From: Gnetum montanum
Taxonomy: Eukaryota; Streptophyta; Gnetopsida; Gnetales; Gnetaceae
NCBI GenBank assembly: GCA_015680685.1
Contig: MNCI01013830.1
Coordinates: 522,222 to 586,221 of the forward strand
Direction of reading: 5' to 3'
Length of the DNA stretch: 64,000 bases
Position 1 is the first letter of the stretch. The number at the start of each line of letters is the position of its first letter. A model generated the notes under the pieces. That model saw only the letters and a list, made by a program, of their open reading frames with translations. It made no database searches and was not told where the DNA came from. Made by a program: the position numbers and the translations under genes. Positions 54,434-64,000 of the stretch are shown here, in pieces.

Positions 54434-57400
54434 ATGGTGAAATAGCATGGAGGTAGCAACAAGAACCCTAAGATCAAGGAATTAGATAAGGCAGCCAAGA
54501 AGGTCTCCATTTTTCTAGGGCCATTTCCATCGAAGGGTCTTCCTCATCTATTCCAATGTAGGTCATTCTTTGCTTCATTCGATGATTTCCTAGTTGTTTT
54601 TTCTTGTGATTTCCTATTTAGGAAAAGGTCATTTTCTTCATATCTACTCAAAATGGCTTGATTAAATTAGATTCTAATGAAATATTGCATTATATTTTAG
54701 GCATTTCTATGTAGATATAAGGTCATTTTTCTATTCTTGCCTTGTTAGATTTAATTTTTAAAAATAGGTTTGCTTTTGTGTGCTTTTTTCTACAATTTGG
54801 GCATGAAGAAATTTTTCTTAAATCTATGATGAAGGACTTCTCAGAATTAAATTCTATCAATATCCTACCCCATTATTTTGATGCATTTTTTGATGGGTAG
54901 AAGTTGGTTTGACCTTTTTTGCTATAATCGATGGCTAGATTAAGTTATGTCTTGCAAGTTTTGTGTTTTTTGGTGCTTTCTTGATGAAAAAAGCAATTAA
55001 ATTTGTTTATTATTTGTTACAAAAATAGCTATATTTTTGCAAAATCTAATTTAATGAATTTTTAGAATTACATTTAAGCTTTATAATTTCTATGTTTTTA
55101 TCTAATTTGGAGTTATATTGATGAAGTTATAGTCATTTCAATTTGGTTGTGTAATTAGGGTTTGTGCCAATTTTTAAATTTTCATTCAAAATAAGGAATT
55201 TTTTCTAAGTAAAAAGCTTCAATTTTGAATTTTTATTTAGATGGGTACATAAGGTTCAATTCAAGCTTTCAAACCATGGTAAAATCTATCTATTTTGAGC
55301 TCGAAAATTTGGTGAATTTTTTCCTAACCTTGCGTGAAAGGGTGTTAATGTTGGCAAGTACGATTTTGTTATATTTGGCTATGTTTTATGTAGAAATGGT
55401 TATTTCTCCTAGTTTTAATAGATATGGTTGAAAATTTTGTAATTTCAAGATTCCTTCTATGATGGACTACCTTCTACAAAACTTTAGTGTGATGATATGA
55501 TCATATGTATCTATAAAGGTGGTTGGTGTCATAGTGAAGACCTTTTTGCTTAGGTCTATGCATTTGGTTGCTTAGTTCATAAATAATGATCCAAAGGCTC
55601 AAGTAGTAGGAGAGATGATGAAGACAAAGGAAATCATCAATGCCTATTACCTTTTATACATCTAGGGGATGCTAGAGTATTCTTGATACAACATCATTAA
55701 TACTTTGATGGTGGTGCAAAGAGTCCATTTCTTATTCTAGAATCATCTAGGCATAGTATACCAATTATAGGGGTAAGAATGACTATTATAGGTTTTAATG
55801 TTTTGTCTTTATTTAATTTGGTAAACTTTTCTAACTTGTTAATTTCACATACATCTTACTGGTATAGGGTTAATGAACAAGGCTTGTTCAAAAATGATGA
55901 CCATGTTAAATGAATCTACCAAAGGCCCCAAGATTAGACATGTTATTTATGAATATCTGAGTGGTGAATTTGATGAATATCCTACTATATTTAACCCTAT
56001 TTAGAAGATGTGTGTGGCTGCCAAAATAACACACAGTTGGTGGATGGCTTCCAAGGCTATTAAAGAGATGGACATTACTCCTAGGAGCCGTACATAACCT
56101 TCACTAAGTAAGAAGAGGAAAGGTACGAAAAAGAGTAATCTTCTATGTTATATATAAGGTTTTATGGCTATCTAGGCCTTAATTATTCTATTGTCTAAAT
56201 GTAGCTATACTGATGCTAAGCACTTGTCTTTTGCTTATATGTCCTTTCAATTCTATTGACATCATTACATTCCTTACTAAATATTCTATAGAAACTCTCA
56301 TCCTAAAGTTCAGTGAGGAGGGACTAGCATAGGAGTGGTTGAGGGGATAGGTGTTTGAGAACATTCAAAAAAACATTGTTCATGTAATTTTTCATGAGGT
56401 CTTTATGGCACCCAACCATATCATCCCTTTTGTGGACATTCTAAACATCATTAAACTCCTTTGACACAAGAGTCAATGTATTTCACATCATAGTGAAAGA
56501 CATGTTGATTGCCATTGCCATTAGTGAGGCCACCTTACATGACTTCTTTGGTGTTTCTAATGATGGGATAGTAGTTGTTACCAAACCAATGAAGGAGTTT
56601 GACCATCTTGCAAAAAATGAGGAGTTGTTTGTTGTTAGAAAATTCCACTCTAGACTTGCTCTTGATATCTTCATGAACCCAAATGCAAGGGAGTTCTATC
56701 CCTTGTTTAGATCTTATGAATTTTCTAAATTGTTATCACAAAATAAGGTAATCATCATTACATAGGGATGGACCTTCAAAAAGGCCTTAATAAAGGGAAC
56801 TCATTTTAACTAGGCTGCTTCATTGGCTACTAGCCTCAAGGAGGAAATCCTCCAACTCTATTAGAATCCTTCTATGATAGTTCACATACAGTTTGCATTT
56901 TTTGTAGGCTATGTAAAGAGGTTTGTGAAATTCTTGGTGGTGAGGATGAATAAATCATGCATGTGCTAGGATCCAAAACAACTCTCCAAGCCTTGGATAA
57001 AACATCTTTATCCAACTATGCAAGCTCAAAACCCACTAGAAGGTATAGGAGATTTACTATCTATGATCACCATGAACCTTGATGCTAGTTGGTGTAAATT
57101 CCCTGATAGCATGGGGGAGGAACCTCTTACATTCCCAATGAACATTAACAGAGCCTAATGGTTGCATGCTAAGGCCACCAGGGTGGTCAAGCCTAGTTTG
57201 AAATGGTTATTAGAAGAAGCACCAACAATAGTCTAGTTGTTCTCTAAGAAAAGGATCATCTTTAAGATCCCTCCTTTAGATCAGGTAGTCATAGGTATGC
57301 TTCAACTATGTTCTTAGCACTTTTGGCTATGTTATGTCTTATGGCTATACATGCTAAGTTTTCTAGTAGGTTATGGCTATAAATCAGTGGTAGAACTTAG

Positions 57401-58974
57401 TAGCCCAAGTAGCCATTACAGAAGAAGAGAAAAGACAAGTGAAGGAGGAATAAAGATTTGTAGAGAAGGAGGATCAAAGGCATATATCTATCATGACAGT
57501 GGAGGAACAAAGACATGGAAAGGAGACACTCTTAAAATAAGATATAATTGATCTAAATGCCTTGTTTGGTGAGCAATTGCCTAGGGAGCCTTTGATTAAC
57601 ATCCCTAATGATGATGATACGGATGAGAATGTGGTCATAAATGCAAGTATGCCTATGCTTCACTTTTTATTGCCTATGATTTTATATTTAATTCCATAGT
57701 TGTTAGTTTCTCAATGATTGTTTTTCTTATTATAGTTCTTGAGCCACAAGCATAGACCTCTACATACACATTTCATATGAAACCATGGGTAGAGATCATG
57801 GACAAGATAGAATTCATGCATGGGATATAAAAGGACATTATCAGTCAATTGTAATAGATTGCTTCCTAGATTAGTAAGAACTATGTTTTGCTATGCCTTA
57901 GTTATTTTGCTACAAGTTATATTTCATGATATGGCTACTTTAGATTGTACATCATATTTATGATTGTAATTTTTTTGTTTTTAGTGCCATCAATTATGTA
58001 GGACTTTATCAAAGACATGAAGTTTGACTCCCTACCTAAGCTTCCTCTTAAACCTCACATGTCCCTCTAAAGTTGTATAAAAATACTATTGATCTAGCAG
58101 TTTCATGTGCAAAAGCTTCATGGGATATTCAGAAATACAATGAATTCCTATGGGAATAGGTTATGGCCTTAAAGGAGGAAAATAAAACATAAGCCTAGAA
58201 GATCTAAGATCTTTAAGATTGCAAGGCCTTTGTAGAAGCCCAAGTGGCTACCTTAGGGACCTTTTGGACTAAGGAGTTCATGTGGGCCTGCTATTGGCAT
58301 ACTATCTATGACAAGGTTTCCTTCTCCTACAAGTTGCATAAGTAATAGATGTAGATGGACTTTATCTCCTAAAAGTTCCAAGATTTGAAGGATTATACTA
58401 CTTGAGTCTTGAAGTATAAGGCCTACTAGGAGACATACCTGAAGTGGTTGAAGAGGAACAAACTAAATGCCAAAAGAGAGATCTATTGATCTAGGGAATT
58501 TAGGCTAAGAGTGTTTTCAACCTCGTTGAAAGCACTCTAATAGTAGTTGAGTCTCTTACTCCATAGATTACTATAGCTATAGATTGGGTCTTTATAGCTA
58601 GGGCCTCATGAGAGCCACCATCATGGATGAGTGTAGATAGAACCAACTTCTTCATCGACATCAATTTTGAAGATATTGAGTATGAAAATATGATGGAATA
58701 CTAGATTCTTCAATGTTTGAAGATTGGCCTTCATCATCTTCCCTAAGAGTTTGTAGAGCTAGGTTCTTAATAGGTTTGATGGAATTTATGTTTTATATTT
58801 AAGTTTATGTTTTGCATTTATTTATGTCCTAATTTGGTTATGCTAGTTATTGATTAGTTGTTAGTTATTATGTCATAGGTAGCATATGATGTCAGTGGCA
58901 CCAATGGTATAGGCGATGATGATGTGCCACCTCCTCCCCCTCTAGGTGCCACATTATCACCATCTAATGCATGA
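54434..58974 (+). pseudogene. Antisense multi-exon accessory gene, copy 3 (inside E2)
   Basis: Collinear with copy 2 but on a longer stretch, so the start is visible: ATG at 54434, a Lys-rich first exon (KNPKIKELDKAAKKVS) and a donor GTAGGT at 54558. The domain exon (about 55450-55772) reads MDYLLQNFSVMI-stop-SYVSIKVVGV, then GMLEYS, INTL and FLF-stop-NHLGIVYQL. Introns: 55773-55867 (GTAAGA...TATAG, phase 2), 56123-56291 (GTACGA...TATAG, phase 1) and 57647-57735 (GTATGC...TATAG, phase 1, frames join). Later exons give KFPDSMGEEPLTF, an acidic PNDDDTDENV, TYTFHMKPWVEIMDKIEF, a Lys/Gln-rich coiled coil (58080-58540) and a Pro-rich end (DDDVPPPPPLG) with TGA at 58974. Several in-frame stops make it a pseudogene. 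Function unknown. Confidence 0.6.
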
Positions 58975-59300
58975 TGTGATAGCTTCTATTGATGATTTTA
59001 TTTAGCTTGTTTCATGTTAGACATTGTATGGCCCATGTTGGCCAATGTTTGAGTTTTAGACATTTTAACATTTACGATTTATGATTTTGATATTTATGCC
59101 ACATAGTGTGACCATGGATATATATATTATTTTAAAATATCTTGAATTTTAAGTTTTAGTTTTGGCTATATATATTGTTTATGGGTATATTTCTTTAAGT
59201 TTTTAGGGTTATAAACATTGTAATTGAGGTTATGCTATTGATGGCTATGTTGTCTATGCTAAAAAACACTTAAACTATGAAATTGTAAATGGCCATACGA
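58975..59300. other. 3' flank of antisense gene copy 3
   Basis: AT-rich sequence without coding. It may contain the antisense transcript end, but no clear signal is visible. Confidence 0.4.
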
Positions 59301-59304
59301 TAAG

Positions 59305-59470
59305 GTTTACGTGCTAGTTTTAAGCCATTGTTGACCACATGTTTATCATCAATTTAAGGTCATGGTGGGCCAAAATGCCAATTTTAAATCTTAGTAGACT
59401 ATAGTGCTGGTTTAAGGCCTTAGCAGGCCATAGGTTTGCTAGTTTTAGGTCATGATGGACCTTGGTTAAG
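59305..59470. repeat. Module-border tandem repeat, E2, after protease
   Basis: Five units of GTGCTAGTTTTAAGCCATTG-TGACCA type, directly matching the place of 36180-36345 in E1. Confidence 0.85.
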
Positions 59471-59715
59471 AGGAAAGTTATAATTTTTTTGATTTTCTAT
59501 TTTAAAATTTTTATGGGTTTTTTCTAATTTTGAAATTTTTATAAGGCTTTTGATGTTTGTAATGTGTGTAAAAAAATGATCTAAGGCTTTTTATAAGGCT
59601 TTTAGAAAGAAATGATCTAATAAATAAAAAATATAAGTGAATGTAGAAACTTAGGCTACATGCCTAAAAGTGTAAAATAAGATACATAAAATCATAATAA
59701 ATTAGTAATGAAAAT
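59471..59715. other. Spacer, no gene seen
   Basis: AT-rich spacer between the border repeats and the end of the protease frame. Confidence 0.5.
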
Positions 59716-60440
59716 TTAGGCTACATAGTTATTAGTTATATGGTTACAAGAGCATGGGGTGGAAGGGTCAAGGTGTACTATGCATAAGTTTGTATTTTCC
59801 ATCACCTTGACTAATGATGTTAAAAAGGAGTTCCTCCCATAATGCATCCTAATGCCCATCATTATCATTATTAGCTTTCTGCTTTCTTTTAGGTGTCTAG
59901 ATTCCATGGCTGGGCACTTCTTCCTGAAGCTCCACTTCAAATCCCTACTCTATGTCCATGTTGTTAACAACAAAGGGAATTATGTTATCACCATGGATGA
60001 TGATTTCACCTCCCTTAAAAGGAAGGTGAATCTCTTACAGTATGGTTGAGAATACAACTTGTAACTAAGCCAACCAAGGTCATCTCAGGATAAGGTTAAA
60101 CCCTAGTGTATCCTCTACTCCTAAGAAATATGTAGTTATGGGGAATTACTCCCCTACCATAAAATCCAAGGAGATGGATCCCTTGACAGTGACCTTTGAT
60201 TTATTAAAGGACTTGAGAATGGTTGTTGATGTGGGTTGTATCTTCTTTGCCAAGCCTAATCACTCAACAATGATTCATGGGATAACAGTTGTTGTAGCCC
60301 CATCATATACATGCATCCAATGCATTTTAAACTATCCTACATGTATGATTATGTATAGAGAAGATCTAGTTAGCTCACCATTTTGAGGATTGGCCTTGAG
60401 TTTGCTATCATGGAATACTAGAAGTGTTGAATTCTTCTCC
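59716..60440 (-). pseudogene. E2 protease and tail
   Basis: The minus strand reads YDGATTTVIP-stop-IIVE-stop-LGLAKKI, then LDFMVGE-stop-FPITTYFLG and FNLILR-stop-PWLA. It is collinear with the proteases of E0 and E1. DGATT matches the D-G-A motif more closely than the other copies. Stops fall at Arg, Lys or Gln positions of the relatives. The open tail 59940-59716 follows, as in E1. Confidence 0.75.
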
Positions 60441-61335
60441 CTTGGTGAGGGAGGAACCATCATTGCATAAATGGATTCTTCATTAGAGAAGATGTCATCA
60501 CTAATAGGGATGGAAGTCAACATCCTAACTAACACTTCACAATGTGTAGTAGAAGTCATGATTAGGTCATACAAGCTCAAAGTTATATTTCTTTTCTTGA
60601 GGAATTATCTAACTTAATTTATTGCACCAAGGAATTTTCTATTGTTGGTTGTGAGCCTTCTACCCTGGTTGTGCTTCACTTTCTTTGTGCATTCAAAAAT
60701 GTGATCTTCAACCTTATGTTGTTACTACTAGGATTTCTCCTTGTTCTTTTCGCTATGGATTTTGGAATGCTCCTATAATTTGTTGATCAAGGTGGGTTGG
60801 ATAGAAGAGGTCATAGGTATAGCCAATATGTGAGTGGGCTTCAGTGGGCCCACTTCCTTTCATGCCTTAGTCTACTTGTCAACTTTGTCATTATGACTTT
60901 GTTTATACTTCTACCTCTACTTAGTTGAAGCCTTTTGATTGTTATTTGGTAGTTGTAAGGAACAGGTTGTAGCATTGGCCATCATAAGAGGTTGTAGCAT
61001 AGTTACCTCTCTTTGTTGGATCACGACTAATTGGGTTATAGTAGGCTGGGGCATCCTGATGATCAAAGGTTTCCTCAGAGGCACTTGTGATGGTACTCTC
61101 ATGAAAAAGGGGGATCTTGAGCTTGTTGAAGCTAAAGAATCCCTTTCATTATAATAGGATACTTGAATCATAAATGGTTTTCTCATAGGCCTTCAATTGT
61201 CATATATGTTAAACACCAATATAATGTATGCAATCTTGTGGTGTTCAATAGGTCCTTGTACACTTGCATCGATTGATTTTCTTATCTAATAAGGTTACAC
61301 GCATCTAGAACTAGCTCTCCCCTATCTATCATTTT

Positions 61336-62890
61336 TTATAGGTCATCCTTTAGCATAATGTAGAAGTCTATGTCATGACCAAGTAGTTCGTGATAGTGGA
61401 AAAAGTGGTCTAACTTAAAGTATTTAGGTAGCTTTTGGTCATATTTTTTTGCTCTTGTGGGATTTACGGCTATCTCACATAGCCTATCATGAATTTTTTG
61501 GGAATCTTTCATCATTTTTTTGTATTGAATACACCCACTTTTCAATAATTGGTGCAATAGCTTATATAGTTTTAATGGTAGCCTAGTATACTTAGATCTA
61601 TCCTTGCTTTCAAAGCTAGATCTAGTTGTTGTCAATGTAATGGCCCTAGAGGTTGATAGCTAGTTATGGTAGTTATTATTAGTAGGGGATTTGGGTGGGT
61701 TGGTTCTTGACCCCTAATTAGTGGTCTTTACCTAGTCACTATTTCTATGGCCATGTTGTTATGTTTACTCTTCTCCTTGTTCCTCTAGATATGTTGATTT
61801 CTATATGCTATGTAGGCTAGGTTATGACTAGCCTCCATAGCATCCTCTATATTCTTGATCTAGGAGGATGTTTGGCTAAGAGACCATGGTTCAAGATATT
61901 AAATCTTGTACTTGATAAAGTCATTAACTACCTCCTTAAATATATTCAAAAGATCTATTTTAGCTATAGGCTCTAGTATTTTGTTGAGAAAGCCATTCCA
62001 TCATTGGATGAACTTTTGCACAAGTTATAGGGATCCCTGCTTGATCTTCATCACTTGGTCATGTGATGTCAAGCTTCAAGTTATACTAGAAGTAGTTAAA
62101 AAATTGGACTATAAAGTTCTCAAGAGAGGATATGGATCCTCTAAGGCATGGTACCAATCATGTACTTTCCTAGTCAAGGACATAGGAAAACTCCTTATGA
62201 TAGTATGAGGCCATAGATACAATAGCAAGCACTTAGATTTTAAGATTATAAGATGAGCATTAGGATCATCATGATTGTAGTCTATGGGCCAAAAAAGAAA
62301 AAATATGCTTGTGCCAATATCTTAGGCACAAACAAAAAAAATGTGGTGTATAATCCCTAGGTTACTTGAGGCACCATGCTAGGCTCCACTTAGGTGGTTA
62401 GTGGATTTGTGGTGATGAAAACCATCTCCAATGGCTATATATATCGAGGCTATGTGGCAAAAGGCATTGATATGTTATAATTCATTATTTGTGACATTGA
62501 ATAGGTTTGATGTGCTATTATGATCGATGTGGGGCCAAACATGATGGAACATGCCCAAAAGAAGAGTCGAAGGGGGTAGAGGTGGACACTATGGCTTTGG
62601 GGATCCCTTACTATAAGAGGCATCCCAAAAGATTCTCAGGCTTAGACTCTACCTTAAATTCATCTTCCTCCTTTGGTTGCACATCAAAGGAAGCCTTTTG
62701 GTTGTTTTCATCAATCTCAATGAGGGGTATTTTCTCATAGGAGGAGGGAATATACTCCTTTCCATTATGATGAAGGATCTCTAATTCCTTCTTGGCTTCT
62801 TTTTTTGCTTGGGGAATTAGCATGCCAACCTGCATCTTAGCATAAATGAAGTTATAATGTTCTTCATTTGTTGATGAAAACCTAGGACTT
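61336..62890 (-). pseudogene. E2 gag
   Basis: The N-terminus (near 62890-62611) reads HYNFIYAKMQVGMLIPQ, then GKEYIPSSYEKIPLIEI and an acidic end. The capsid-like region (about 62200-61930) reads SLTRKVHDWYHALED, MKIKQGSL-LVQKFIQ, WNGFLNKI-EPIAK. The final part (61635-61336) has SSFESKDRSKYTRLP, then KYFKLDHFFHYHELLGHDID and LKDDL. Same order as E0, and it lets the N-terminal gag region lost in E1 be recognised. Broken by stops and frameshifts. Confidence 0.8.
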
Positions 62891-64000
62891 TAATCCATAA
62901 GTGAAGAGTGACAAGTAGACCCTACATCCAACCATATGAGTCACTAAGAGTTCACATGCAATCTACTCAAATTTCATAGACTTATAGCCTTCTAAGCATA
63001 CTAGTCTCTAGGAAGTGAAACTAATTATTGCAATCATTATCTTCCCAATTACACTTATGAAATGGAAGGGTATGGTTTAGTGCAATTGAGGCATATGATT
63101 TTTAAAATTTTTATGTTTTGTGTTTTAAGTCCACTAAGGATAAAAAATAATGATAAGATAAAATAATTAAATTACTAATTTAATCTAACTAGATACACCT
63201 AATTAATCCTAACATAAGCATTCATTACCACTTGCCATATACATCTTGAACATGTATAACGCTACTGGGTTACCAAATGTTAAGCATTACTAGGGTTATT
63301 AAGTGTTAAGCATATGCTCAAAGTGGTCATACTTATGTGCTTAATTAATCACTATTTAATCTAGATTTTCTTGACTTAATTTAGCCTAATTAATTAATTA
63401 ATTACTTAAAGCATTAAAGGAAATTGCATAAAACATTAAATACATAAATAAATAATTAATTTAATTCACTATTGTAAGGTTTATCTAAAATCTCATCTTT
63501 ATTGCCATGCACACTACTTTGTTTAGGCACAATAGTGCTTAAATAAAGATCCATACACTCTTGACTTCTACTATGGGTACTTAGAGAAATATTATAGCTT
63601 TTAAATGACAAAAATACAAGAGCTCTGCTAGAACTATGATAAGATATGCCATAAACATAGTAAGTAAGCATGTATTTATAGGAGAAAATAGACACTACAT
63701 CAATGGGTCCATGTCAATGCATCAAATCATCTATCGACATGGCCTAATTAACAAGGCCTAGTTGATGCAACCAATTTATGATTCATCATATCCCCATGAC
63801 TGAATAAAAACTCATCCTTTAGTTCATTACAAATTTTGAAAGGTATAGAATTATTGATTGATGATAAACATAAACAAACACAAGTAAATACTAAGTGCCT
63901 GAGTGTGTGAATATACAATCATTACAAAACTTTTTGGTGTTTAGGACTAAATACCAAGAAAAAATTTAACAAACATAATCCCTTTGATGACATGAAGACA
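62891..64000. other. No gene or clear LTR seen
   Basis: AT-rich sequence upstream of E2 gag. The 5' LTR end and primer site of E2 are expected about 100 bp from gag, as in E0, but I do not find them. The 5' end of E2 may be deleted or interrupted. The minus frame at 63456-63695 has no motif. Confidence 0.45.

Noticed and set aside
1-64000. tRNA, rRNA or intact host protein-coding gene
   Set aside because: No tRNA cloverleaf with box A and B, no rRNA stretch and no intact conserved gene was recognised on either strand. A covariance-model scan (tRNAscan-SE, Infernal) would settle the RNA part.

Overview
The window looks like a repeat-dominated stretch of a very large seed-plant nuclear genome. 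It is AT-rich and poor in CpG. It is built almost entirely from old, decayed and nested LTR retrotransposons, and I see no intact host gene, tRNA, rRNA or CRISPR array. The giant elements and old LTRs suggest a gymnosperm or another giant-genome plant, but the sequence alone cannot name the species. Almost every coding stretch is a pseudogene carrying frameshifts and TAG, TGA or TAA stops. Most of those stops are one C-to-T (or G-to-A) change from Gln, Arg or Trp codons.

Layout. 1-3.4 kb: two ~365-bp direct repeats around a non-coding interior, like a non-autonomous LTR element. 3.4-9.3 kb: a minus-strand element with a tRNA-Asp-like primer site, whose LTR recurs in inverted orientation at 8.4-9.3 kb. 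10.8-14.8 kb: a Ty1/copia element cut at the start of its reverse transcriptase by the LTR of another element (E3, from 14756). 15.7-17.1 kb: a retroelement RNase H scrap, then a receptor-kinase pseudogene. 17.1-19.6 kb: mostly featureless, with one short-unit repeat field.

The main content (19.6-63 kb) is a nest of very large Ty3/gypsy elements with two RNase H domains, resembling the Tat/Ogre lineage. E0 (plus strand, from 21001) inserted into an older antisense-gene copy. E1 (minus, 23172-39753, 16.6 kb, flanked by the 5-bp duplication TACCC) inserted into the 5' LTR of E0. E0 resumes at 39759 with the end of its LTR, a primer site and gag-protease (40.0-43.2 kb). E2 (minus, about 43.74 kb to beyond 62.9 kb) follows.

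E1 and E2 share an odd architecture. Read in the gag sense, gag-protease is followed by a 6-9 kb gap and then a separate pol (RT, RNase H, second RNase H, integrase) with its own ATG. Each gap holds a multi-exon gene on the opposite strand. Three copies are visible (19.6-21.0, 32.4-35.9 and 54.4-59.0 kb). They share two intron positions and phases, a region resembling the NLI-interacting-factor/FCP1 (HAD) phosphatase fold, an acidic linker and a coiled-coil C-terminal half. Short tandem repeats (plus-strand core CTAGTTTAAGGCC) mark the module borders: after protease, before pol and after integrase. E2 also carries a ~16-unit, ~187-bp array with palindromic cores between pol and the antisense gene.

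All readings are by eye. Family assignments of decayed proteins rest on motif order and on agreement between copies within this window.
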